Source: an uncultured Opitutia bacterium
GTDB lineage: Bacteria; Verrucomicrobiota; Verrucomicrobiia; Opitutales; Opitutaceae
NCBI GenBank assembly: GCA_903896015.1
Contig: CAITWF010000039.1
Location: 1-51,649 of the forward strand
Reading direction: 5' to 3'
DNA length: 51,649 nucleotides
Position numbers and translations under genes: made by a program. The notes beneath the pieces were generated by a model, which did not search any database, was not told the origin of the DNA, and saw only the letters and a list, made by a program, of their open reading frames with translations. Shown piece after piece: positions 28,795 through 37,047 of this stretch. The first letter of the stretch is position 1. The number at the start of each line of letters is the position of its first letter.

Positions 28795-30831
28795 ATGTCG
28801 TATTGCGCCTCCCGTTTCCGCACCATCCGCCGGCCCACGCTTGAAGTGAAGGTCGGCGGCGTCGGCGTCGGCGGATCGAATCCGATCCGGGTCCAGTCGA
28901 TGACGACGAGCGACACGCAGGACATCGCCGCCACCGTAAAGCAATCGATCGCTTTGGCCGAGGTGGGCTGCGAAATCGTGCGCGTCACGGCACCCAACGT
29001 TGCCGCGGCAAAATGCCTGAAGGATATCCGCGAACAGTTTTCGGCGGCGGGTTTCGCGCAGGTGCCGCTGGTGGCGGACATCCACTTCCTGCCGAGTGCC
29101 GCGATGGAGGCGGTCGAGCACGTGGAAAAAGTCCGCGTGAATCCCGGCAACTACGCCGACAAAAAGAAATTCGCCGTCCGCGAATACTCCGACTCGGCCT
29201 ACGAAGAGGAGTTGCAGCGAATACACGAAACGTTTTCTCCGCTCGTGAAGCGCTGCAAGGAACTCGGCCGCGCCATGCGCATCGGCACCAATCACGGTTC
29301 GCTCAGCGATCGGTTGATGAACCGCTACGGCGACACGCCCGTCGGCATGGTCGAGAGCGCGCTGGAGTTTCTCCGCATCGCACGCAGCCACTCTTACGAT
29401 CAGATCGTCCTCTCGATGAAGGCCTCGAATCCGAAGGTGATGATTCAGGCCTACCGACTGCTCGTCGATCGGATGACAGCGGAAGACATGCATTATCCGC
29501 TGCACCTCGGCGTGACCGAGGCCGGCGATGGCGAGGACGGCCGCATCAAGAGCGCGATCGGAATCGGATCACTGCTGCTTGACGGTCTCGGCGACACGAT
29601 TCGCGTGTCACTTACCGAGGACAGCGTCTACGAAATTCCCGTCGCCCGGGCGATCGCCGACAAGGCAATGTCGCTCTGGAACCCAGGCGAAAAAATCGCG
29701 CCGCCCGAAACCGACGGCATCGATCCGTATCATTTCGTAAAACGCACAACTGCGCCGATTGAGCTGGGCGCGGACTGTGCGATCGGTCCGGAGCTGCCGC
29801 CGCGCGTGATCGTGCGCGTCGATTCGGTCGCGAAACTTGCCGAGGCCGCACACCAGCTTGGCTCGCGCTCGCTTGCAGATACTCAGGCCGAGGGCCTGCT
29901 CGTGCCCGTGGCCACGCCCGGCGATTTGGCGGCGCTCTGCGAGGTCGCGGCGGGCACCGCGCTGCCGGCGAAATTTCTCGCGCTCGAACTCTCGCCTGCG
30001 CTTACGCCCGATATTCTCCAGCCGCTCCTCGCGATGAGCCGCGGCCGCCTGCTGCTCGTGCGGTCATTCGCCGCGCACGAAGCGGAGGCGCTGGCGGCGT
30101 TTACTGCCCTGGTCCGCCAGCACGGACATACGCTTGCGTCTGGTCTCACTGTCGAAACGACCGACGCGCTCAATGAAACGCTCCGTTCGCTCGGGGAAGA
30201 AAATCTGATCGTCACGTTGAGCGCTTCACCCTACCCGGCCAGTGCGTCGTCCCATCCGATCGGCGCCTACCGTGCTCTCGCCGCGAGTTTGACGCGAGCC
30301 GGTGTGCGACCACCGATTTGGATTCGCAACACCGCGAGCACCGCCGTGCGCGGGGACAACACGTTTCTCTCAAAATTGATCGAGGCGTCGTTCCTCACTG
30401 GAGCGCTGCTCTGCGACGGCCTCGGTGATCTCGTCAGTATCGAAACCGAAGCCGACCCGGTGCGCGCAACGAAGCTCGCCTACAACGTCCTACAAGGCGC
30501 CGGCGCCCGCATCTCGAAGACTGAGTTCGTCGCCTGCCCGAGCTGCGGCCGGACGCTGTTCGACCTGCAGACAACCACGCAGCGCATTCGCGCGCAGACG
30601 GGTCACCTCAAGGGCGTGAAACTCGCGATCATGGGCTGCATCGTGAATGGTCCGGGCGAAATGGCCGATGCCGATTTCGGCTACGTCGGCGGCGCGCCAG
30701 GCAAGATCAACCTCTACGTCGGAAAAAACTGTGTCCAATACAACATTCCGCAGGCCGAAGCAGACGCGCGGCTTATCACCTTGATTAAAGAACACGGTAA
30801 ATGGATCGAGCCGCAACCCGCGCACACGTGA
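28795..30831 (+). CDS. ispG: 4-hydroxy-3-methylbut-2-enyl diphosphate synthase, long form
   Basis: A 678-residue MEP-pathway enzyme. ATG 28795 (MSYCASRFRTIRRPTLEVKV) is the start; the open frame extends far upstream as antisense-type noise inside rseP. The TIM-barrel part has GSNPIRVQSMTTSDTQDIAA, VADIHFLPSAAMEAV and VRVNPGNYADKKKF. The C-terminal Fe-S domain has C581 and C584 (CPSCGRTLFD) and C615 (MGCIVNGPGEMADADFGYV), which hold the 4Fe-4S cluster. Between them is an insertion of about 250 residues, as in chlamydial, Bacteroidetes and plant enzymes, whereas the short form (E. coli) has about 370 residues. Last gene of the uppS operon, 41 bases after rseP. Confidence 0.95.
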   Translation: MSYCASRFRTIRRPTLEVKVGGVGVGGSNPIRVQSMTTSDTQDIAATVKQSIALAEVGCEIVRVTAPNVAAAKCLKDIREQFSAAGFAQVPLVADIHFLPSAAMEAVEHVEKVRVNPGNYADKKKFAVREYSDSAYEEELQRIHETFSPLVKRCKELGRAMRIGTNHGSLSDRLMNRYGDTPVGMVESALEFLRIARSHSYDQIVLSMKASNPKVMIQAYRLLVDRMTAEDMHYPLHLGVTEAGDGEDGRIKSAIGIGSLLLDGLGDTIRVSLTEDSVYEIPVARAIADKAMSLWNPGEKIAPPETDGIDPYHFVKRTTAPIELGADCAIGPELPPRVIVRVDSVAKLAEAAHQLGSRSLADTQAEGLLVPVATPGDLAALCEVAAGTALPAKFLALELSPALTPDILQPLLAMSRGRLLLVRSFAAHEAEALAAFTALVRQHGHTLASGLTVETTDALNETLRSLGEENLIVTLSASPYPASASSHPIGAYRALAASLTRAGVRPPIWIRNTASTAVRGDNTFLSKLIEASFLTGALLCDGLGDLVSIETEADPVRATKLAYNVLQGAGARISKTEFVACPSCGRTLFDLQTTTQRIRAQTGHLKGVKLAIMGCIVNGPGEMADADFGYVGGAPGKINLYVGKNCVQYNIPQAEADARLITLIKEHGKWIEPQPAHT

Positions 30832-31292
30832 GGCGCCAACGCGCGCACGTGTATTCACGAACGCAAGCAATGTCGCCGTCCCGTCACACGCCCGTAACCG
30901 TGCACTCCGCTTCCGAAGCCGTTTGCATGGTGTTGTAGCCCTTGTCGGATTACGCCGGCGCACCAAAAAAATCCCGCGCCTAACTCACGGCGCACGAGGC
31001 AACGAAAAAAGCGAAAAAGTTATGCTCAGATCGCCTGTGAATAAGTTGTCGGAAAGTTGCTCTTGAAATGCTTTTTTGGTTCACAGTTACTGCGCCCTCG
31101 TTCAGTTCTAGTGCTCTGTCCGCCCGTTCTTTCCCATGTCGTTTGAGCCCCATCCAATCAGATCTTGCCATCGCGCATCAGTATTCATTGGTCATCAGCA
31201 GTTTATAATTCGATTTCTCCCAACGTGATTTCGACGATGACCGGACAACAATTTTCGCGCCGTAAGAAGAGAAGGATAAGGCACAGGCAGGC
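30832..31292 (+). other. 461-base gene-free region before dnaA; possible oriC or dnaA control region
   Basis: This gap is AT-richer than its surroundings, with runs such as AACGAAAAAAGCGAAAAAG near 31001-31020 and GCTTTTTTGG near 31070-31080. It holds a perfect TTATNCACA match at 31036-31044 (minus orientation) and a second identical one just inside the dnaA 5' end. No open frame in it looks like a protein. GC skew could not be measured here. Confidence 0.4.
31036..31044 (-). promoter_or_regulatory. DnaA box candidate (TTATTCACA)
   Basis: Plus-strand TGTGAATAA is the complement of TTATTCACA, a full match to the TTATNCACA consensus. It lies 257 bases upstream of the dnaA start. Confidence 0.5.
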
Positions 31293-32750
31293 ATGTCGGA
31301 GAGTGCGTCCCGGTGCAGTGTGAATAAAGCTGCCCACTCGCCCGACTCCATGCCCTCTCTTTCCCTCAACCCCAGCCTCTGGGAAACCGTCAAATGCGAC
31401 TTCAAGTCGCTGTTTCCGGAGGACGTTTTCCAGATGTGGTTCGAGCCCATGGTGTGCCTCGAGACATCGGGGGATTCAATGACGCTGGGCGTGCCCAATG
31501 ACTTCGCCGCGATCTGGATTCACGACAACTACCTCGATTTGATCACGCAGCGGCTCCGCCTTACGGCTGGCCGGATGGTCAACGTCACACTGCGGAAGAC
31601 CGACTCTTCGAGCCGATCGCCGGCCGCCGCGGCCGCCCGCGCTGCATCTGACGCGGGCGCCGTCACGCGCAGCCGCGCGGCCACCACCACCAAGCGCACG
31701 CCGCGCTACGATGAACGCGGCCCGACCACCGGCTCGCTCAATCCGCGCAACACGTTCGAGACCTTCGTTGTCGGCTCGAACAACCAGATGGCCCACGCTG
31801 CCGCCCTCGCTGTCACGCAAGCGCCGGCCCAGGCCTACAATCCCCTCTTCCTCTACGGCGAGACCGGCCTCGGCAAGACTCATCTCATGCACGCCATCGG
31901 GCATGCGATTCTGCGCGCCAACCCCGACGCCCGTGTGGCCTACCTCTCCACGGAAAAATTTACCAACGAGTTCATCCAAGCGCTCCAGGAAAACTCACTC
32001 ACGAAGTTCCGCCAGCGCTACCGCCACGTCGATGTCCTCCTGATCGACGACATCCAGTTCCTTGCCGGCAAAGAGCGCATCCAGGAAGAGTTTTTCCATA
32101 CGTTCAACGACCTCTTCGAGTCCGGTAAACAGGTCGTCCTCTCCAGCGATCGCCGTGCATCGGAGATTCAAAAACTCGAAGCCCGCCTCGTCTCGCGGTT
32201 CGAATGGGGCCTGCCCGCCGACATTCAGGCGCCCGATCTTGAGACTCGCCAGGCGATCCTCCGCGCCAAGGCCGCCACGCTCAAGTGCGACCTCCCCGAC
32301 AACGTCCTTAATTTCATCGCGACCCATATCACGAAGAACATCCGCCGCCTTGAGGGCGCGCTGATCAAGGTCGCCAGCTACTCCGGGCTCACCAACAAGC
32401 CCATCGACCTCGCAACCGCCGAGCGCCTCTTGCACGACGTGCTGATGGAGCAGGCGCAGAACATCCTCACGATCGAAACGATCCAGAAACGTGTGGCCGA
32501 CCACTACCAGATCCGCCACAGCGACATGACCAGCAAGCGGCGGCCCAACAACATCGCCATCCCCCGCCAAATCGCGATGTATCTCGCCCGCACGCTCACC
32601 AAGCACTCCCTCCAGGAAATCGGCGACGCCTTCGGCGGCCGCGATCACGGCACCGTGATCCACGCCTGCAAGGCCGTCGACAACATGTGCGAGCAGGACG
32701 CCTCCACGCGCGGCTCGGTCGAGTTTCTGAAGACGCAGCTTTCGAAGTGA
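31293..32750 (+). CDS. dnaA: Chromosomal replication initiator DnaA
   Basis: A 485-residue initiator. Domain I is residues 25-100 (LWETVKCDFKSLFPEDVFQM), domain II an Ala/Arg/Thr-rich linker (105-150). Domain III is the AAA+ core with Walker A GETGLGKTH (189-197, K195), Walker B VDVLLIDDIQFLAGKE and the arginine-finger region. Domain IV is the DNA-binding part with the signature IGDAFGGRDHGTVIHACKAV. The start at 31293 has purine-rich AAGGA and AGG upstream; ATG 31350 would drop 19 poorly conserved residues and place the second DnaA box in the leader. No dnaN follows; the next gene is an unknown protein. Confidence 0.96.
   Translation: MSESASRCSVNKAAHSPDSMPSLSLNPSLWETVKCDFKSLFPEDVFQMWFEPMVCLETSGDSMTLGVPNDFAAIWIHDNYLDLITQRLRLTAGRMVNVTLRKTDSSSRSPAAAAARAASDAGAVTRSRAATTTKRTPRYDERGPTTGSLNPRNTFETFVVGSNNQMAHAAALAVTQAPAQAYNPLFLYGETGLGKTHLMHAIGHAILRANPDARVAYLSTEKFTNEFIQALQENSLTKFRQRYRHVDVLLIDDIQFLAGKERIQEEFFHTFNDLFESGKQVVLSSDRRASEIQKLEARLVSRFEWGLPADIQAPDLETRQAILRAKAATLKCDLPDNVLNFIATHITKNIRRLEGALIKVASYSGLTNKPIDLATAERLLHDVLMEQAQNILTIETIQKRVADHYQIRHSDMTSKRRPNNIAIPRQIAMYLARTLTKHSLQEIGDAFGGRDHGTVIHACKAVDNMCEQDASTRGSVEFLKTQLSK
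31319..31327 (-). promoter_or_regulatory. Second DnaA box candidate (TTATTCACA), inside the dnaA 5' end
   Basis: Identical to the box at 31036-31044 and in the same orientation. If translation starts at 31293 it is coding (codons for S-V-N-K); if at 31350 it is in the untranslated leader. Either way it could serve DnaA autoregulation. Confidence 0.45.
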
Positions 32751-32787
32751 GCACCGTGCGGCGGCGCTCGCGGTTGAAGGTTGAGAG

Positions 32788-32843
32788 GTGAAAGTTGAAA
32801 GAAGCGGCCTTAACCGCTATCGTTTGCCTCTTTCAACTTTCAC
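32788..32843. repeat. Perfect 15-bp inverted repeat between dnaA and the next gene
   Basis: GTGAAAGTTGAAAGA (32788-32802) pairs fully with TCTTTCAACTTTCAC (32829-32843). A further inner stem, AGCGG (32803-32807) with CCGCT (32814-32818), extends the structure. Short words of the same composition (GGTTGAAGG, GTTTCACC) flank it, giving a run of near-repeats over about 80 bases. No T-run follows, so it is not a standard terminator. Confidence 0.65.
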
Positions 32844-32864
32844 GTTTCACCTTTCAAATTCGCC

Positions 32865-33449
32865 ATGCCTTTAACTCCTGAGCAAAAAGCCGCCGTCGCC
32901 AGTTGGGTCGCTGCGGGCGACAACCTTTCCGCCGTCCAAAAAAAGCTGTCCGAGCAGTTCAAGCTTTCGCTGACCTACCGCGACGTCCGCTTCCTCGTCG
33001 ACGATCTTGAGCTCACGCTCAAGGACCCCGCGCCCAAGGTCGACGCCAGCGACGTTTCCAAATCCCAGCCCGCGCCGAAGACCGCCGCCGAAAAACCCGC
33101 TGAGAAGAAAAGCCTGCTCGACAAGGCGAAGGAAAAGCTCGGCCTCGCCAAAGACGACACCGCCCCCGCCGACGAAGAGGTCGGCGAGGCCGCCGATCTC
33201 GACGAGGCGTTGCCCCCCGGCGGCGCGAGCACCCTCACCGTCACCGTCGACAAGGCCACGCTCATCCCCGGCGCGATCGCGAGCGGCAGCGTGACCTTTA
33301 GCGACGGCGTCACCGGCAACTGGATGGTCGATCAATATGGCCGGCCCGGCTTCACGAAAGTCAGCCAACCTGGCTACCGCCCCTCACCCGCCGATGCCCA
33401 GGCCTTCATGCAGGAACTGAGTGCTGCGCTCCAGCAGCGCGGATTCTGA
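32865..33449 (+). CDS. Conserved-looking protein of unknown function
   Basis: A 194-residue soluble protein that I do not recognise. Residues 1-53 (PEQKAAVASWVAAGDNLSAV, then LTYRDVRFLVDDLELTLKD) look like a small helical domain with a possible helix-turn-helix. Residues 54-115 are a low-complexity Lys/Ala/Pro/Glu/Asp linker. Residues 120-194 form a beta-rich domain (STLTVTVDKATLIPGAIASG, VTFSDGVTGNWMVDQYGRPG) ending in a helix (AQAFMQELSAALQQRGF). It follows dnaA across a strong inverted repeat. Role unknown; no signal peptide or membrane helix is present. Confidence 0.75.
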   Translation: MPLTPEQKAAVASWVAAGDNLSAVQKKLSEQFKLSLTYRDVRFLVDDLELTLKDPAPKVDASDVSKSQPAPKTAAEKPAEKKSLLDKAKEKLGLAKDDTAPADEEVGEAADLDEALPPGGASTLTVTVDKATLIPGAIASGSVTFSDGVTGNWMVDQYGRPGFTKVSQPGYRPSPADAQAFMQELSAALQQRGF

Positions 33450-33508
33450 GTTCGTCTCCGATCGGCCGCGACACGGCCGCGTCAATCGCCGGGCCCAGCG
33501 ATCACCGC

Positions 33509-33549
33509 AAAAAAATGCGGGCAGTGCGCCCACATTGCGCACCGCCCGC
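33509..33549 (-). terminator. Rho-independent terminator of the cheX operon (minus strand)
   Basis: On the minus strand a 13-bp stem with one mismatch (33537-33549 with 33517-33529) closes a 7-base loop and is followed by A and seven Ts (33509-33516). It is 43 bases past the stop of the receiver/STAS gene. The plus side has no T-run. Confidence 0.85.
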
Positions 33550-33591
33550 TACTGGCGTAATCTAACCTTCACACCCCCTGACAAAGATTTT

Positions 33592-34746
33592 TCAACTGAC
33601 GCCCGCGAGTTGCGGGGTCGCGCGCGCGAGGCTCGCCTTCGCGTCCTCCAGCGAGTCGTGGAACGTCCAGCCACGCGTGTCCTCGAAGCCCTTGCACTCG
33701 GAAACGAGTTGCGCGTGGCCAACCAGCGCGTAGCTGATCGCGAGTTCGCGGCAGGTCTGCATTGCCTGGAAAAGTAGCTTGATGATGCCCATGTGCAGTG
33801 CCTTCACATGGTGCAGATCGATCACGACCTTGTTGACGCCGGCATCGACCGCCTCGGCGAATTTTGGCTTCAGGTAGGCACCGACCTCTGCGAGCACGGC
33901 GGGCGCGCAATTTTCGGGCATGGTCAGCACCATCGCCTCGCCGTCGAGCGCGAAGTAGCGGAGCGAGGTGTCGAGGTTCATCGCCTTCGCGACCTTCGTC
34001 TCGAGTTCGGCGGTGTCGATGGGCTTGGTGATGACGGCGGAGAAACCGACCGTCTGCGCCTGCTGCTGCTGGGCGATTTCGGTTTTCACCACCAGGCCGA
34101 AGACGGGCGTATATTTGGTTTTTATTCCGGTGCGGATATGGCGGAAGAACGTGAACGCCGCCTCCTCCGGCAGCGAGAGGCTGACAAGAATCAAGTCCGG
34201 CGTCGCTGAGGCGCATTGCGCCACTGCCTCGGCGGTCGTGGAAACACCCCTGATTTTCCACGGCGTGTGGCGGAGGCCCTCCTGGATTTGCTGGATGATC
34301 GCGGGCTTGTCCTCGATGATGAGGAGATCGGCAGGATCGAAGATGGATCGGGCTTTCGCGGGCGCATCGGCAATGGGCTTCAGATCAAGCACACGACCGC
34401 ATTTTTCGATCAGCACTTCCTCCTTGAACGGCTTAACGAGGTAATCGCGCACGCCGATCTTGGCGATCTTCAGGACGTGTTCTCGGCCGCCTTCGGCGGT
34501 GAGCATGATGACGGGAATGCCCTTGAGTGCGGGATCCGCCTTGAGCTTCGTGAGCATCTCTACGCCGTCCATGACGGGCATTGTAACATCGAGGAGGATC
34601 AGCGCCGGCATTTCCTTCGCGGCGACGGCGAGACCTTCCACGCCGTTACCCGCTTCAATGATGTCGCAATCATAGGGCTTGAACGCCTTGCGGACGATGA
34701 TGCGGACGGTCTTTGAGTCGTCCACGGTAAGAACTTTGTAGCGCAT
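33592..34746 (-). CDS. Receiver / pseudo-receiver / STAS-like signalling protein
   Basis: A 384-residue three-part protein. The first receiver (1-120) is complete: D9/D10, phosphoacceptor D53 (ALILLDVTMP), T83 and K105 (YLVKPF). The second (140-255) keeps E145/D146 and K241 (ITKPID) but has Ser189 where the phosphoacceptor Asp should be (LILVSLSLP), so it probably cannot be phosphorylated. The last part (260-384) resembles a STAS/anti-sigma-antagonist fold (NKVVIDLHHVKALHMGIIKL). It sits 18 bases after cheX in one operon, with a terminator after it. An output by protein contact, perhaps to flagellar or adaptation partners, is inferred. Confidence 0.8.
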   Translation of the reverse strand: MRYKVLTVDDSKTVRIIVRKAFKPYDCDIIEAGNGVEGLAVAAKEMPALILLDVTMPVMDGVEMLTKLKADPALKGIPVIMLTAEGGREHVLKIAKIGVRDYLVKPFKEEVLIEKCGRVLDLKPIADAPAKARSIFDPADLLIIEDKPAIIQQIQEGLRHTPWKIRGVSTTAEAVAQCASATPDLILVSLSLPEEAAFTFFRHIRTGIKTKYTPVFGLVVKTEIAQQQQAQTVGFSAVITKPIDTAELETKVAKAMNLDTSLRYFALDGEAMVLTMPENCAPAVLAEVGAYLKPKFAEAVDAGVNKVVIDLHHVKALHMGIIKLLFQAMQTCRELAISYALVGHAQLVSECKGFEDTRGWTFHDSLEDAKASLARATPQLAGVS

Positions 34747-34764
34747 GGTGTGAAAGCGGGTGGA

Positions 34765-35283
34765 TTATTCTTCGGGCTGCAGGAGGATGTCGGCGACGAC
34801 CCGGTGCTCGGCGCAATCGAACTGGTAAATGTGGCGCACGATGTTGCCGACCGGCTCGATCGAAAAATTGGTACCGCGGGTGATCGTCGGGATCGTGAGT
34901 TTGCAGGGATAGCCGGCATCGCAGAGGCCGTTCTTGAAGCTGCCGACGGTCATGTTGGTGAGTTCGCCAACAGCGTCATTAATCACTTCGTCGCCCGCCT
35001 CGATGAGCTCGGCTTCGTTCATGCCGAGGAGGTGGCGGGTGCACAACTCCGCGAAGGCGAGATCGAGGTGCAGATAGATGAGGCCGTTGATGTCGCCGAC
35101 GAAACCGACGGTGCCGACCACGAGGGGGCGGCCGCTGGTGTGCGGCGAGGCGGCCTTGCTGGTGGTCTCGCCGGGGGTGCTGAAGGTAGGCACGCGGCCG
35201 AGCATCGTTTTGAAAACGTCGGTGACGGCGCGGTTGATATAGTCGCGGATGAGCGACTCGGTGATTTCCACAGTAGAGGGCAT
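34765..35283 (-). CDS. cheX: CheX-type chemotaxis phosphatase
   Basis: A 172-residue protein of the CheC/CheX/FliY phosphatase family, which dephosphorylates CheY-P. The single active helix shows the E-x-x-N pair E107 and N110 in INDAVGELTNMTVGSFKNGL, preceded by the DEVI segment and followed by the glycine-rich IPTITRGTNF strand. One such helix rather than two points to CheX and not CheC. A sigma-28-type promoter lies just upstream at 35311-35337. The next gene encodes a receiver/pseudo-receiver/STAS protein whose intact first receiver could be its substrate. Confidence 0.85.
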   Translation of the reverse strand: MPSTVEITESLIRDYINRAVTDVFKTMLGRVPTFSTPGETTSKAASPHTSGRPLVVGTVGFVGDINGLIYLHLDLAFAELCTRHLLGMNEAELIEAGDEVINDAVGELTNMTVGSFKNGLCDAGYPCKLTIPTITRGTNFSIEPVGNIVRHIYQFDCAEHRVVADILLQPEE

Positions 35284-35310
35284 GAGTGGCCGGATTGGCG
35301 GGTGCTTGCT

Positions 35311-35337
35311 CTATCGGCCGGATTCCCCCGCGGTTTA
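35311..35337 (-). promoter_or_regulatory. Sigma-28 (FliA) promoter of cheX
   Basis: On the minus strand TAAA (35334-35337), 15 bases, then GCCGATAG (35311-35318), against the consensus TAAA-N15-GCCGATAA: one mismatch in total. It ends 27 bases before the cheX ATG. Confidence 0.8.
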
Positions 35338-35460
35338 GCGAAGAAAATATCCGCGCGAAAAATCCTGCGCGTTCAGTCTGTAATTCGCGGGCGGAGCGGG
35401 TGGTGCTCCACGCACGTCGCCCGCAACAGGCGCGTTGCCGCCCCACCCGCTCCACCGCTC

Positions 35461-36930
35461 TCAAACGTCCACGGACTCGAGGCCGGCGTCGACTGGATCG
35501 CCGGCATCGCGGTATTCCTGGAGCTTGTTGCGGAGGGTGCGGATGCTGATCCCGAGGGCGGCAGCGGCCTGCGTGCGGTTGCCACCGGTCTGGCGCAGCG
35601 CGGCACGGATGGCCTGCTTTTCCAGCTCGTCGAGTTTCAAAACATGGCCGCCGCCGTCGGTCAGCGATTGCGCCGGCGCCGCTGCGGATGCCTCGAAGGA
35701 TGCAGCGGATTCCTCGACGGAATCGCCGCCCCACGGCGCCGCCGAACCCGGATCGACCGGCCCAAGATCAGGGAGGCCGAGCACCGCAGCCGTCACGGGG
35801 CGGCCGGACTCCGAGAGAATCACGGCGCGCTCGACGGTATTCTGCAGCTCGCGCACGTTGCCCGGCCAGCGATACGTGAGCATCGTGGCACGCGCGGAGT
35901 CGGCGAAGCCGGTGACTTTCACACCGTGCTTGCGCGCGAAGCGCTGCAAAAAATGTTCCGCGAGCAGCGGAATGTCCTCCACCCGCTCGCGCAGCGCGGG
36001 CACATGAACCGGGAAGACGTTGAGTCGGTAATACAGGTCCTGGCGAAACGCGCCGCTCGCCACGTGGGAAAGCAGATCGCGGTTCGAAGTGGCGATGATG
36101 CGGACGTTGACCTTGATCGTGCGGCTGCCGCCGACGCGCTCAAACTCGCGTTCCTGCAGCACGCGCAGCAGCTTCGCCTGCAGTGCAGGCGGAATTTCCG
36201 AGACTTCGTCGAGGAGGAGCGTGCCGTTGTTGGCGAGTTCGAAGCGGCCCTCGCGGCGCTCCGTCGCGCCCGTGAAAGCCCCGCGCTCGTGTCCGAAAAA
36301 TTCACTCTCGATCAGGTTTTCCTGCACGGCGGCGCAATTCACCTTGATGAATGGCTGTGCGCGGCGCGGGCTGCGGCGGAAAAATTCTCGCGAGATCATT
36401 TCCTTGCCGGTGCCGCTTTCGCCCGTCACGAGCACCGTGGCGTCGGTCGGCGCAACGCGATCGATGAGGGAACGCAGGCGCATCATCGCGGGGCTGCGGC
36501 CGACGAGCGCGCCGTCTTCGTCGAGCGAATCATCACTGAGCAGGCGGTTGACGCCGAGAAGCTGGCGGTAGGTCTGCGCCTTGCGCAGGATGATGTCGAT
36601 CTGCGAGGGCGAAAACGGTTTCAACACGTAGTCGAAAGCGCCGGCCCGCATGCAAGCAACGGCCGACTCGATCGAGCCGAAGCCAGTGACCATGACGACG
36701 AGCGGGCGTTGCGGCAGCGTCACCGAGTGCTCGAGCAGCTTGAGCCCGTCGCCATCCGGCAGCCGCAAATCGAGGAGCATCAGGTCAAACTGATCTTTTT
36801 CCAGCTGAGCGGTCGCCTCCGCGATCGTGGGGGCGCAGACGACGGGGAGCTTGTGACGCGTGAAGATGCTCTGGAGGAGATTGCGGACCACCACGTCGTC
36901 TTCGACGATGAGAATTTTCTCGAATGACAT
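35461..36930 (-). CDS. NtrC-family sigma-54-dependent response regulator
   Basis: A 489-residue activator. The receiver domain has D11/D12, phosphoacceptor D54 (MLLDLRLPDG) and K104 (YVLKPF). The AAA+ domain has Walker A GESGTGKE (170-177), the sigma-54 loop GAFTGA (217-222), Walker B LLLDEVSEIPP and WPGNVRELQNTVERAVIL. A Fis-type helix-turn-helix ends the protein (QTGGNRTQAAAALGISIRTL). ATG 36930 gives the family N-terminus; the frame continues upstream without homology. Its place in the flagellar block suggests an FlrC/FleR-like role in sigma-54 control of flagellar genes; no clear -24/-12 site was identified. Confidence 0.93.
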   Translation of the reverse strand: MSFEKILIVEDDVVVRNLLQSIFTRHKLPVVCAPTIAEATAQLEKDQFDLMLLDLRLPDGDGLKLLEHSVTLPQRPLVVMVTGFGSIESAVACMRAGAFDYVLKPFSPSQIDIILRKAQTYRQLLGVNRLLSDDSLDEDGALVGRSPAMMRLRSLIDRVAPTDATVLVTGESGTGKEMISREFFRRSPRRAQPFIKVNCAAVQENLIESEFFGHERGAFTGATERREGRFELANNGTLLLDEVSEIPPALQAKLLRVLQEREFERVGGSRTIKVNVRIIATSNRDLLSHVASGAFRQDLYYRLNVFPVHVPALRERVEDIPLLAEHFLQRFARKHGVKVTGFADSARATMLTYRWPGNVRELQNTVERAVILSESGRPVTAAVLGLPDLGPVDPGSAAPWGGDSVEESAASFEASAAAPAQSLTDGGGHVLKLDELEKQAIRAALRQTGGNRTQAAAALGISIRTLRNKLQEYRDAGDPVDAGLESVDV

Positions 36931-37047
36931 GGTGGGTGAAAAAGGGGAAATCAGCGATCCTCCAGGATGGCGGGACCACAGAGCCCCATCTAGCGATACC
37001 GCACGCGGCAGTTCAAACAAATGTTCTGCACCCCGCCGGGTCGGAAA

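Noticed and set aside
30840-30870. A possible third DnaA box (GTATTCACG)
   Set aside because: Two mismatches to TTATNCACA; too weak to count.
34750-36927. A 725-codon plus-strand open frame
   Set aside because: It is antisense to cheX and the NtrC-type gene, has biased His/Arg/Ala/Asp content and no domain; such mirror frames are expected at this GC content.
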